Shown in pieces: positions 32,497-42,783 of a stretch of 64,000 bases of DNA. This stretch comes from Sycon ciliatum (Eukaryota; Porifera; Calcarea; Leucosolenida; Sycettidae). The translations under genes were made by a program, and so were the position numbers. The notes under the pieces were generated by a model. The model searched no databases. It was not told the origin of the DNA and saw only the letters and a list, made by a program, of their open reading frames with translations. The stretch's first letter is position 1. Every line of letters begins with the position of its first letter. Location of the stretch: contig NC_088650.1 of the NCBI RefSeq assembly GCF_964019385.1, positions 34,239,243-34,303,242 on the forward strand, read 5' to 3'.

Positions 32497-33248
32497 TTAC
32501 AAAACCAGAACTTTTTTCTCAACGTGCACAGACAGTTCCTCTATGAATAAACTTTTCTGGGGAACTATTTTCCCGTCTGGTCCACTGCAATACCCAGTCT
32601 TCTGTTCCCTTTGACGATGACGAACAGACATAGACATAACTTGCGTCCCTTGCCCATGAGTATTCAAACGCATGAAAATGAATGGGGGGAAATGGGAAGT
32701 AGACAAGCTAGGTAAATGGACAACACAATACTTGGAAGAGGGAGTTTCAGGGTCAGTACAAGGGAACAAATGACGAAACATAGGACGAGACATAGGGACA
32801 ACAAAGGTTTGGGGATGGGGCGACGATAGACACGCATTGATGCGCCCACACAGCACAGAAGCAAATTCTGATATGGCTGTCGCTGGCGGGGCATCGGGGG
32901 ACAGATACTCGGCCAGAAGTTCTGGGGTGAGGTGGTGACGAGGTTCCCACGAAGCTTCCTCCATGCGAAAGCCCTTCCACTTCAAAAGGAATTCTTTCTT
33001 TCCCTATTCAAACATGCAATGAAGCCGGGTGCAAACTAAAGTAAACAGCAAATCAACATCTCTGCTGAGATAGAGAAACTCACACTTACATTGCGATCCC
33101 GGCAGCCGACAACAAAGTCCACGGCATACTCCTCCGGCGCAGCTGGTCGTGGTGACGACTTCGCACACTGGCGAAGGTCGACATTGGGGCTGGCAAGTCG
33201 CCTATAAAAACCCTCCACCCGCTCGCTTCTCCTCGTCCTCTCCATCAT
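32497..33248 (-). CDS. Chromodomain protein, two exons
   Basis: On the minus strand, exon 1 is 33248-33090 and exon 2 is 33003-32497. The 86-bp intron has GTAAGTG at its donor and TTGAATAG at its acceptor, and the junction is in phase 0. The product is about 221 residues. Across the junction runs a chromodomain at about residues 36-85: EEYAVDFVVGCRDRN, then GKKEFLLKWKGFRMEEASWEP and LLAEYL, with the conserved KWKG and SWEP and the aromatic positions expected for methyl-lysine binding. The C-terminal 130 residues have no motif I know. It converges on the transposase-like gene and lies just inside the right TIR, so it is probably transposon cargo, perhaps for chromatin targeting. The start codon choice (33248) is uncertain. 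Confidence 0.7.
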
Positions 33249-33395
33249 TGGCAGCAACAAATTACTTTCCAACTACATGTACTATCTCTTTTCTCTCTCT
33301 TCCACTACTAAAATTCAAAAATATTTTAGAAAGAAGATGAAAAAAATCCTTCGCTCAATCAACGCGAAGCATTATTTTGATGACGTGCAGTGAAA

Positions 33396-33459
33396 AATGT
33401 GAAACGCAAATTTTTGTGAAAAATGCGTGACGCCGACTGACCAGCAATTTCGCCTGACG
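33396..33459. repeat. Solo type 1 TIR end
   Basis: GTGAAACGCAAATTTTTGTG through CAATTTCGCCTGAC matches the right terminus of the 25894-26993 element and abuts the right TIR of the larger transposon. Confidence 0.8.
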
Positions 33460-33678
33460 AGTATGTTTCGCGGAGCGATCGCTCAACCTACGTCATTCAA
33501 ACATTGCAGGATGGTTCAGACATACATGCTAGGCATGGAACCACAGGGGATGATATCATAGCTGACACACAGAGTCACATACACAGCAGATTCGTGTGCA
33601 CAGGTACTAAATTAGTGGACGTCGTCATCTTCTTCCTGCTGATCTCAAATGTACTATGACGTGCTATTTCGTCTGACG
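33460..33678 (-). repeat. Right TIR of the candidate transposon
   Basis: Inverse of 27609-27827. It ends GTCTGACG at 33678. Confidence 0.8.
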
Positions 33679-33744
33679 GGGAGAGAACTACAATCAGTAA
33701 GTGAGTGAGAGAGAAATCGATTGATCGATCAATACAAGTCGCAG

Positions 33745-33993
33745 CCACCTTCTTTGGCTTGTACTTTTTGTACATCTACCAGCGTGATCACTAAAACAAT
33801 GAAAAAAGGTTTAGCTTGAAGATAGTTTGGGATTTGAACTCACAACTTCATGGTCAGCAGACAGCAATCATAACCACAAGGCCAAAAAAGAAAGGATAAA
33901 TCGTGGGTTTTGATAAAAATCGATACTGGCTTCCAGGGCAAATTGTAAACCCACACCCAAACCAAAAGGCCGGAAACCTGGCCGAAATTCTTA
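33745..33993 (-). mobile_element. 1.04-kb MITE family, copy 2, part 1
   Basis: It matches about 22012-22245 in reverse orientation, including the tRNA-like block. It is truncated near 33745 and interrupted at 33994 by another element; the rest continues at 38830. Confidence 0.75.
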
Positions 33994-34038
33994 GGGCGCG
34001 TTCAGACTACCGTGAACCCCGTCAAACCGTGAATGCGG

Positions 34039-34543
34039 ATTAACACGCATGCACTCGCTATTGCAGACCAGTGGAGAGCACACATCATATGGAGGATTCA
34101 TGGAGTGCTGGGCAACCGAATCTGGCATGTGATAATCATGTAGGATAGTCCACGCACGAGGTGCAGCCCATGAAATGGGCACCCATGAACTGGGCGGAGT
34201 GTGGACGGCCTGTATGATAGTGTGTATGTATGTCCACGCACAAAGTGCAGCCCATGAGATGGGCGCCCATGAAATGGACGGAGTGTGGACGGCCCACGCA
34301 CACGAGGTGCAGCCCATGAAATGGGCACCCATGAACTGGGCGGAGTGTGGACGGCCTGTATGATAGTGTGTATGTATGTCCACGCACAAAGTGCAGCCCA
34401 TGAGATGGGCGCCCATGAAATGGACGGAGTGTGGACGGCCCACGCACGAAGTGCAATGCCCGTTAGGAGGCAGGAGTGTGGGAGTATGAGTGTGATCGCC
34501 GAAGGCCGTGATAATTGCCAGATGAGAGGAGATAGCTGGCCCA
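34039..34543 (-). repeat. Split direct repeat B2
   Basis: 505 bp, apparently identical to 34962-35466. It contains its own two-fold internal repeat of about 147 bp (GCCCATGAAATGGGCACCC, GGACGGAGTGTGGACGG blocks), which opens repetitive frames on both strands. Confidence 0.9.
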
Positions 34544-34637
34544 GCACTCCTATTTATTTTCGTCTTGTATGAATTATGATACCTGTGTTGAATCAAGGAT
34601 ATCAATATTATTCATAGATGGGAAGAGGTGGGTGGGT

Positions 34638-34963
34638 GAGAAAGGAACAAACCGGTGTTCTTCTCACCACCCAAGCAAAGCAAATATGAAGTAGCAATAC
34701 GGCCAGCGCGAAGTATGGTGTATACGTTACGGGTTCAAGCTCCGATGTGTGCTGCAGCCGCATATGGCTGGTTGGCTGGCGAGTTCAGGTGAGTTCCGGC
34801 GTACGCATGTTACATGCCACCACAGCGTGCATGTACGTGTTACTTGACATGCATCAATGAATAGCGTGGGATCTGCGGGCTCTTTGGAAGCCGCTGGAGC
34901 GCGTGTGAAGTGGTGGCTTGTGCAATGTGTTAACCTACATTACCGCAAGCTCTAATGTGCTAT
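34638..34963 (-). repeat. Split direct repeat A2
   Basis: Matches 38236-38561. It lies directly against B1 at 34962. Confidence 0.9.
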
Positions 34964-35466
34964 TAACACGCATGCACTCGCTATTGCAGACCAGTGGAGA
35001 GCACACATCATATGGAGGATTCATGGAGTGCTGGGCAACCGAATCTGGCATGTGATAATCATGTAGGATAGTCCACGCACGAGGTGCAGCCCATGAAATG
35101 GGCACCCATGAACTGGGCGGAGTGTGGACGGCCTGTATGATAGTGTGTATGTATGTCCACGCACAAAGTGCAGCCCATGAGATGGGCGCCCATGAAATGG
35201 ACGGAGTGTGGACGGCCCACGCACACGAGGTGCAGCCCATGAAATGGGCACCCATGAACTGGGCGGAGTGTGGACGGCCTGTATGATAGTGTGTATGTAT
35301 GTCCACGCACAAAGTGCAGCCCATGAGATGGGCGCCCATGAAATGGACGGAGTGTGGACGGCCCACGCACGAAGTGCAATGCCCGTTAGGAGGCAGGAGT
35401 GTGGGAGTATGAGTGTGATCGCCGAAGGCCGTGATAATTGCCAGATGAGAGGAGATAGCTGGCCCA
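34962..35466 (-). repeat. Split direct repeat B1
   Basis: Copy of B2. It follows the recombinase gene on the minus strand. Confidence 0.9.
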
Positions 35467-35645
35467 TGGTTGCCCAGCCTCCATGCTAAGTTGTGACACA
35501 TTGCAATGCACATGAATGACACTGTTGTTGCTATCAGCGCAGTTTGTCAGCACAATCCTAGCACAGCAAGTTGCTGTGCTGTTCCAAACGGTCAGCCGTG
35601 TGGGTACGTGCATGGGTGCGAGTTGCGTGCCCGCGTGGCGGGTTC

Positions 35646-36807
35646 TTACATACCTCCATGCGTTCTGTGATGCGCTTGTACCTCTGACAGCTTTTGGGTC
35701 AGCTGCCCCATGTCTGTGTCGGTTGTCCTGATGTAGCTCAAGACACTGTCGCTTCTCCATCGGCCCATTGCCCTGATTAGCCAGTCCGGGGTACCCGCCA
35801 TGGCTGCAGTAGTGGCGGCACCGATGCGGAACGAATGACCAGCGTAATCGCGTGAATTGGGTGTTCCCGTGAGTGGGAGAAGCTGTCGGAGCTCTTCTGT
35901 CAGTGCCTGCCTGGTCAGCGGTCTCCCAGGGCGGTAGCGGAAGAGTGCGTCAGTGGCGTCAGGCAGACAGACTGTAAAATATGCCAGGAGGGCGGCAACC
36001 AGGCAAGGTTGTGAAGTGGTACTACCGATTATCTGCATGGCCCTGACGGAGTTGGTCCGTCTTCGATTGCTTGATGTGGAAGCGGATATATGTGCGTCCT
36101 TGAGTGACATCCAGAGTCACATCTTGGCGCGTGGCATGAGTGGCAGGGTCAAACCCGGCTGGAGGCGCAGTGAATTCAGCGCATCGAAGAAATCCGAAGA
36201 AGGCGAGCACCATTGCCGCGTTGAGCATGCCCTTGTCCTGCTGGTGACGCCGTTGGTCCAGGCTGAGTTGGTTGAGGCGCTTCCGCAGCAAATCAATGGT
36301 GATTGGGAGGCGAGTGCGCTGGATTGCCGGGTCAGTCGCCGTCCTCTTGATGCCTCGCATAACACGTGGCGGCAGCAGTGCGTTCGTCGTTGGATCTCGG
36401 AATCCGGCTTCGAGATGCATGTTGCGTACTGCGGCCCTGTAGACATGAATTATCTGTGGTTGAACCGATTGTGTGAGGTGTGCTGCGAAGCAGCTGGGCA
36501 TCGTGTCTGTAGCCGGCATGGGCGTCCATCTCTGCAACGCACAGAATTGCGTAAATTTCCTTTCGCCAGTGGTGTACGTGCGCCGTGTTGTCGGGGCGAT
36601 TGCCATGGCTGCCAGGTCGGCGACCTCCTGCATCAGTCCAGGAGAGGGAGGCGGATTGCAGTGTCCGGGGCTTGCTGTGCCGATGGTGCCAGCTGCTGGA
36701 ATGCCTGTCAGAGTGATACGGAAATAGGGCTTGGCGCGGCTAAACCTCTTGTTGATCCCATAAGCGCCGCGTAAATGTTCTGCCTGGTACGACGACGCTC
36801 GACGCAA
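35646..36807 (-). pseudogene. Tyrosine recombinase of the Ngaro/PAT-type element, frameshifted
   Basis: The frame 36807-36022 carries the core-binding domain (APTTRRTYTTGERKFTQFC) and the first half of the catalytic domain, with the catalytic Arg in FFGFLRCAEFT and Lys in IKQSKTDQ. The second half is in another frame, 36110-35646, with GHSFRIGAATTAAMAG (H-x2-R) and MGRWRSDSVLSYIRT (W/H and the nucleophile Tyr). All catalytic residues are visible but a frameshift near 36020-36030 separates them. It would integrate circular cDNA by site-specific recombination without a target duplication. The initiator ATG is not evident. Confidence 0.85.
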
Positions 36808-36960
36808 AGGAGAGTTTCCTCAGGAAGTGATCGAGTTTGCGTTGCGTGGTCTGGGTGCAGCGTGACAGCTCGCTGAGGAGCTCGCGGAGGTCCGCCGGTT
36901 TGTCGTCTGGGAGACGGGCTTCCATGCGCACCGTGTCGAGCACAATTCCGAGGAAGGCAG
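36740..36960 (-). pseudogene. Reverse transcriptase remnant between Gag and recombinase
   Basis: The minus strand reads ITAFLGIVLDTVRMEARLP and then LSFASSVVVPGRTFTRRLW, the segment that links the RT thumb to RNase H in DIRS-group elements. The palm with the catalytic YxDD box is absent, and sequence jumps to the recombinase near 36770 without an RNase H, so at least two deletions occurred. Confidence 0.75.
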
Positions 36961-37003
36961 TAATGTGTGAAAGCGAACAGTGTTCAGGGGAGTGGAAGTC
37001 GGC

Positions 37004-38211
37004 TTACTTTTTCTCAGTGGGCTTCGAGGTCTTCTCGTGGCTATCTGCAGGGCGCTGCCACCTGAAGCGGGTGGTGCTGGTGCAGGATGTGGCGGCATGT
37101 CCTTTGTCTTCACATGAGCTGCAGGCGTAGAGACGGTCGCAGGGTGTGCGGGAACAGGGCCTGCCGCGGTTGAAGTTAAAACAGACTTGGCGGGTGCTGC
37201 CCGCCACTGATGGAAAGGGCTGCGCGTGTTGAGCTGCGGCATGTGGGCAGCGGTCGCGGCTGTTTTGGAGCGTGCATTTGGTGCATGACGGACGGGGAGA
37301 GCGGAGTAGGTGAATACTAGGTGAATACTCCACAGCGTCTGATTGATCGCGTCCCAGCGCAGTGCCATGCTGGCGGTGTGTTGGCGAAATGCTCGATCAT
37401 AGTTCAGCACAGCAGACGTCGTGAACTGTTGGTTCGCAGTACAAAGTATGTGCTGGTAGCAGACGAGCTCATGAGCTCGGTCAGGACGAGCAAGAACGAC
37501 GATGCCCATGTAGATCGTCCAGGCCTCCAGCCAAGCCGAGAAGTCGTTGATCGCGCGCGCGTGTGTGCTTTGCGCTGAGGTTGAGCGAGGGCTGAGCCAT
37601 GTCGCTGCCAGCTGTAACCAGTTGTATTGGCTCCTGTCCCTGGGAGCTGAAATTTTCCGGCAAGAGTTCCTCAAGTTCCACAAACTCTCCGCGCTGGATT
37701 TTTTCAATCGCACGACGTGGCGGTGTGGGTAGAACCGAGGGCTTGGAGAGAACTGGGGGTCCTGGCAAAGTCGGAGGTTCCGATAGAACTGGAAGTTCCG
37801 GGCAGGATAGGTCCGGAGCTTGACGCTCGGAGCGTGGGAGCGATCTTTCGGGTGCGGAGCGCGCGCGTGGGAGAGATCGGCTTCCAGATCAGACTCAGCA
37901 CTGTTTTCTCCAGGCGTTCCACGCGTTCAAGGAGAGGGTGGAGGGCGTTCATCTTCATAACGCCTGAGGAAATGATGTCCGGGGAGAGCAATGAGGGCTC
38001 GTCCTGCATAGAAGCGTCGGTGCCTGGAGCGGGGTCAGAAGTCTGAACTAGCTGCTGACGGTGTGTCGGAGGCATAAGGCGCGAAGGCGCGCATGCCGTC
38101 AGTCCGCACGTATGGCGAGGTCGAAGCCCTACCCGAGCGGCGACGGGTAACCTCGACGGCATACCCGCGTCCGCGTCCACGTCTGCTTCCTCGTACAGAG
38201 CCTCGTGGCAT
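37004..38211 (-). pseudogene. gag: DIRS-group Gag, several frameshifts
   Basis: The likely start is the ATG at 38211 (MPRGSVRGSRRGRGRGYAVE). The conserved order then continues through different frames: a coiled coil (LLERVERLEKTVLSLI), the block IEKIQRGEFVELEELLPE, the capsid-like block AINDFSAWLEAWTIYMGIV and ALRWDAINQTLW, and a C-terminal Cys-rich finger CFNFNRGRPCSRTPC then CSSCEDKGHAATSC. These blocks are typical of the Gag protein of Ngaro/DIRS elements in sponges and corals. At least three frameshifts (near 38040, 37700, 37320) prevent expression as one protein. Confidence 0.75.
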
Positions 38212-38235
38212 GGTGAAAGAGAGAGAAAGGGAGTC

Positions 38236-38562
38236 GAGAAAGGAACAAACCGGTGTTCTTCTCACCACCCAAGCAAAGCAAATATGAAGTAGCAATACGG
38301 CCAGCGCGAAGTATGGTGTATACGTTACGGGTTCAAGCTCCGATGTGTGCTGCAGCCGCATATGGCTGGTTGGCTGGCGAGTTCAGGTGAGTTCCGGCGT
38401 ACGCATGTTACATGCCACCACAGCGTGCATGTACGTGTTACTTGACATGCATCAATGAATAGCGTGGGATCTGCGGGCTCTTTGGAAGCCGCTGGAGCGC
38501 GTGTGAAGTGGTGGCTTGTGCAATGTGTTAACCTACATTACCGCAAGCTCTAATGTGCTATA
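38236..38562 (-). repeat. Split direct repeat A1
   Basis: About 326 bp at the 5' end of the element on the minus strand. It ends against MITE sequence (AAACCGTGAAGG) at 38562. Confidence 0.9.
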
Positions 38563-38829
38563 AACCGTGAAGGACGTTCACACTACCGATAACAAACTAT
38601 CGTTACCGTGAAGTTTTCAGCTCTCACCGCGGCACTGACAAGGGATTTTCCCTTTTTTCCCAGCGCGCATGCAGCCTGAGCACTTTTTTACTGCCGGTAA
38701 AAGTTTACTGCCGCAGCAGCCGCGGCAGTAACACTTTCCCACCGGTAACGTGCCAGTAACGTCACGTGATCAAATCACCTTGGTGACTTTCCCAATCGGT
38801 GACTTTTTATCGGTAGTCTGAACGCGCCC

Positions 38830-38988
38830 TAACTCCTTAACGGCTAGTCCCATTGTTCCGAAACATTTACAGAACAATTTGCCGTGTCCTATCAAGCCAT
38901 TCTATGTACTTTGTTGTCCAAATTTCCCTTATCTTCATACTTTTTAAGACCAAAACCTGATTGTAAATCTTTTTGAAATGGACTGTAG
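38830..38988 (-). mobile_element. 1.04-kb MITE family, copy 2, part 2
   Basis: Inverse of 21851-22008, including the terminal inverted repeat that ends GACTGTAG at 38988. Confidence 0.8.
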
Positions 38989-40574
38989 TAGTAAGTCTGC
39001 ACAGTCCATTTTTGACTAAGTATATTGTACAATACTGTTCAAACTAGGTACGCGCCAGGCTGCCGCAGCTTATAGGTTATAACCGATAAACCGACCGTTA
39101 GCGTAGCAGATAACCGTTAAGGTGAAACCGTAGCCGTTTGAGCCCTAAAAAATAATGTAATATTATTATTATTATTTTGCTTGTTCGTGTTGGAATCAAC
39201 CTGCATAAAGCAGGTATAATTATAGCCTTCGCTTAAGCTACCATAAAAAAGCTCACCCTGAGCGAGAGGGCTAGAGGAAAAGATAACGATAACGAGATAC
39301 AGAATACAGAATACAAAAAATCAATGAGCATAGTTCAAAACATGAAAAAACAAAACGAAGAAAAGCAGAGCCGTAGTTACTAATCGGAATAACCGATTGA
39401 TCCATCAATCGACAAAGGGGACTAATCCGTTATTATTGCAAAGTGGAAACTGATTGTAGTTGCAGATCTCCAGGCCAGGGACAGCATATTGCCGATTCTG
39501 GATAGGTCTCTGCAGCATTTGATATGTGGTAATTATCATAATTGTTGATAAAATTGTTAGAGTATCTAGTGTAATTGTGTAACTTCAGCCACTACACACA
39601 GCACACATTAGCTCCTTCCACGTTCGACGGTCCTGGGCGAGCTGTCTCAGTGCAACTACTTCCTCCGTATACAAAAACTTCGTGACTTTTTTAACGGTGT
39701 TTTTGAGCAAGAATCTGCTCAACGAACAGGCTGTCATCGACAACCCACGTCCATGTCGAGGTTAGTTTTGTTGATCCAGAACAGATTCTCCACGGACGCC
39801 ATGTGTGTGAGGACGTTGCCCACAGAAACTCAATAGTCAAATCAAAACAAATAACACTTACTTGCTCGAAACTGACACAGTGACGAAGTGTAGCTCGTGG
39901 CTGGAGCACGGAGTCACGCGGCACTCGCTGCCCTGAAACTGGCCAGGCGCGTACTTGCGGTGCGCGGCCCCATAGATCTACGCAGCGTGAGAACATAGAT
40001 TTGTTTCGCTCGCACGGCAAGATGAAACATTTCAGTCGTCGTGCAACCAGCGCAGACTCAGGATCAGAATGTCGATGGCCTGGCTTTCTTCGCCTCTCTC
40101 CAGTCAGACGCCTCCTTTGTCGCCAAGGGGAATCGCAGGGACCTCCTCGAAGCCATTGTAGAATGCTTGGGAGGATTATCCTGGCGAGAAAATGCGAAGC
40201 GTGTGGATGTGCTTGTACGACTCGTTTCACGGCATAATGGAGGTCGTGGGTTGGAACAACTGACTATAGTTGACACCGATTCGTACATAGCTCTAGAGAT
40301 GAAGAAGGCGTAGCCAAAGTCCAGCGTCGGATCATCACTACAGGTGACAAGAATCTGAACGAAATGCGAGCGGAAGCAGCGACTGTTGGCGATGCGGAGT
40401 CAGCGTCGTCAGGTGACAATGACATGAGCGACGAAGACTCTGAAAAAACTCAATCTCATTCGTCTGAGTTGCTTTTTTCTTTGTATATAGCTTGTAAACA
40501 GGTTAGACAATGCCACGAGTGTTATTCCGAGTCAAACGGAACAATTCCAGAGCTGTGCGCAGCTTTAAAAAAAG
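38989..40574. other. No firm gene; short acidic frames near the right end
   Basis: AT-rich with an ATT run at 39165-39175. A plus-strand frame (40041-40313: RRDLLEAIVECLGGLSWREN) and another (40364-40660: acidic start, then QCHECYSESNGTIPELC) look compositionally coding, but I recognise no family. They may be pieces of one broken gene or chance. Confidence 0.3.
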
Positions 40575-40781
40575 TCACGCAGTTTTTGTATATGGAGGAA
40601 GTAGATCCTCGTGTGATGCGAGGGAGTTTGTGGATCTGGAATTATTCAGGTCGTTTTTGATAGATCGCGGGAGGGTTGTTCTCGGGCGGCCTCGGAACCC
40701 TGAGCTTCCTCGTTGAAAGTATGCTGACATAGCCTGCTGGACCGGGGATGAGGTGTCTAGTCGAAGCATGTGGCCAAGCAT
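40575..40781 (-). pseudogene. LINE C-terminal remnant
   Basis: The minus strand gives LGHMLRLDTSSPVQQAM and FRGRPRTTLPRSIKNDL, a pattern (W-x-GH-x-x-R, then GRPRTTL) typical of the C-terminus of endonuclease-reverse-transcriptase polyproteins. No RT core is present nearby. Confidence 0.5.
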
Positions 40782-41728
40782 TCTCCACCTAGCGATAAAG
40801 GTCTTTTAAATATGAATTTGATCACAAAAGGCGATATATTACTAAAGACGATTATTACTATACGTGATAACTGGGTATGGAAAATGAAATTGAATTTGAG
40901 AAATTGATCACTATAGCCAGTACTTCCTCCGCATCATTAAAATTCTCACTTCGCACATCGCAATGTTTGCGACTCACTCGTTTTAGTCAGACTGTCATGA
41001 TCGCTGTTTTCTGTGTTCGAACATTGGTGCGACCCTTCCTGCGCAATGTATATTTGTTTCTGAAGTCGTGTTGGTCTCGGAGCTCTCTTCCGTGCCAAAC
41101 AAATCCATCGAGCTCCGCACTATTTCGCCCCAGAGCATGTATCGGTTTTCTGGAGTTCGTGCCGTCCCACATCGTTCGCATGGGCATTTATCAAGACTGC
41201 AAGCTCCTGTATAAGAATCCTGGTATCTCTCCTGAATTCGAAATGCTGAAGTTGACGATGGCAAGAACAAAGTGTTCTCAAATTCCTAAAACGCACTACG
41301 TGTGGCACATCTTGCTGCGAAGGTAGCAGGTCTGATAATACCAACAAAATCAGCGAAGCGCTTGCCAAGTAAAGGTGCGGAACTGCTTACCCTATCTCGC
41401 TGTAAGGTCGTTACAGTGTACTTGAAAAATGCAAGTTTGCCGTCAGCGCCTGCCACCTAGAGGCTTGGATTACTTGAAAACGAAGTTTCTTGCCCTGAAT
41501 TTGAACGGGCGTCTTGTTCAGCGTATTGTTGAGTGCTGAAGGGTCAGCCTCAAACTCTGATGAAGACGTCCACCTTAGCTGCAAGTGCAGCGCAGAGGGA
41601 CGCCACAAACTAAATCTTGGTCTGTCGAAAGTTCCCTGCCTCAATTTCTAGCTGATTTCATTGCCCTTCGAGTGGACAAACTAAATATATAAACTCGCTC
41701 TGGGAAGCGACAATTTTAAAGACGTGGA
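40782..41728. other. No recognised gene
   Basis: A plus-strand frame of 149 codons at 40877-41326 has no motif I know. On the opposite strand CERCGTARTPENRYML looks like a half metal site but is isolated. Confidence 0.3.
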
Positions 41729-42783
41729 GGAAGTATATTATTATAGCCACCAACCTTATAGGAGTATATTACTATAGCCGCCAACCTTATAGGAGTATAT
41801 TACTATAGCCACCAACCTTATAGGAGTATATTACTATAGCCGCCAACCTTATAGGAGTATATTACTATAGCCGCTAACGTTATAGGAGTATATTACTATA
41901 GCCGCTAACGTTATAGGAGTATATTACTATAGCCGCTAACGTTATAGGAGTATATTACTATAGCCGCTAACGTTATAGGAGTATATTACTATAGCCACCA
42001 ACCTTATAGGAGTATATTACTATAGCCGCTAACGTTATAGGAGTATATTACTATAGCCGCCAACCTTATAGGAGTATATTACTATAGCCGCTAACCTTAT
42101 AGGAGTATATTACTATAGCCGCCAACCTTATAGGAGTATATTACTATAGCCGCTAACGTTATAGGAGTATATTACTATAGCCGCTAACGTTATAGGAGTA
42201 TATTACTATAGCCGCTAACGTTATAGGAGTATATTACTATAGCCGCTAACGTTATAGGAGTATATTACTACAGCCACCAACCTTATAGGAGTATATTACT
42301 ATAGCCGCCAACCTTATAGGAGTATATTACTATAGCCACCAACCTTATAGGAGTATATTACTATAGCCGCTAACGTTATAGGAGTATATTACTATAGCCG
42401 CCAACCTTATAGGAGTATATTACAATAGCCACCAACCTTATAGGAGTATATTACTATAGCCACCAACCTTATAGGAGTATATTACTATAGCCGCCAACCT
42501 TATAGGAGTATATTACTATAGCCGCCAACCTTATAGGAGTATATTACTATAGCCGCCAACCTTATAGGAGTATATTACTATAGCCGCTAACGTTATAGGA
42601 GTATATTACTATAGCCGCCAACCTTATAGGAGTATATTACTATAGCCGCTAACGTTATAGGAGTATATTACTATAGCCGCCAACCTTATAGGAGTATATT
42701 ACTATAGCCGCCAACCTTATAGGAGTATATTACTATAGCCACCAACCTTATAGGAGTATATTACTATAGCCGCTAACGTTATA
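41729..42783. repeat. 31-bp minisatellite, about 34 copies
   Basis: The unit AGGAGTATATTACTATAGCC plus GCCAACCTTAT keeps an exact 31-bp period (for example 41791 and 42721, 30 units apart). Variants at the 3' part of the unit (CGCCAACCTT, CACCAACCTT, CGCTAACGTT) alternate in blocks, which points to duplication of multi-unit blocks. The period is not a multiple of three, and no long frame spans it. Confidence 0.98.

Larger units (their letters stand above)
27609..33678. mobile_element. Candidate autonomous DNA transposon with 219-bp TIRs
   Basis: The left TIR 27609-27827 and right TIR 33460-33678 are inverse copies of equal length with only scattered mismatches (termini CGTCAGGCGAAATAG and CTATTTCGTCTGACG). 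Between them lie a multi-exon transposase-like gene on the plus strand (27935-31930) and a two-exon chromodomain gene on the minus strand (33248-32497), which converge. No clear target duplication is seen directly at the ends; a 15-bp direct repeat AATCAGTAAGTGAGT flanks a larger interval (25879-25893 and 33692-33706). I cannot place it in a named superfamily by eye. Confidence 0.65.
34039..38562 (-). mobile_element. Tyrosine-recombinase retrotransposon (Ngaro/PAT type), internally deleted
   Basis: On the minus strand the order is A1 (38562-38236), coding region, B1 (35466-34962), A2 (34963-34638), B2 (34543-34039). A copies are about 326 bp and B copies 505 bp, nearly identical. This A1-ORFs-B1-A2-B2 layout of split direct repeats is diagnostic of Ngaro/PAT-type DIRS-group elements. 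Coding: Gag with zinc finger, a small piece of reverse transcriptase, then a tyrosine recombinase. Most of RT and RNase H is deleted and the frames are broken, so it is a non-autonomous derivative. Near-identity of the repeats suggests recent activity. Confidence 0.85.
33994..38829. mobile_element. Small TIR MITE, itself interrupted
   Basis: The terminal inverted repeat GGGCGCGTTCAGACTACCG (33994-34012) is matched exactly at 38811-38829, flanked by TA on both sides. Without the 34039-38562 insert it would be about 313 bp. The unoccupied site is visible at about 22003-22014 in the sister copy of the host MITE, where the flanks join without insert. The TIR resembles Harbinger/ISL2EU-type MITEs, but the target duplication (TA, with one extra T on the left) is not decisive. 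Confidence 0.8.

Noticed and set aside
33200..33272. TATA box (TATAAAAA at about 33202) as a plus-strand promoter
   Set aside because: It falls inside the predicted first exon of the minus-strand chromodomain gene, and no plus-strand gene follows.
34098..35522. Paired frames of 148-204 codons with repeating HTPSISWAPISWA-like residues
   Set aside because: They come from the internally repetitive B repeats of the YR element and occur in all frames and both copies.
34039..38562. A new class of tyrosine-recombinase element that never had a reverse transcriptase
   Set aside because: The minus strand at 36960-36740 retains ITAFLGIVLDTVRMEARLP and LSFASSVVVPGRTF, a piece of DIRS-group reverse transcriptase, so the element lost its RT by deletion.
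39691..40230. Minus-strand frame of 179 codons as a gene
   Set aside because: Composition changes along its length, there is no motif, and an overlapping plus-strand frame looks at least as plausible. Neither is supported.
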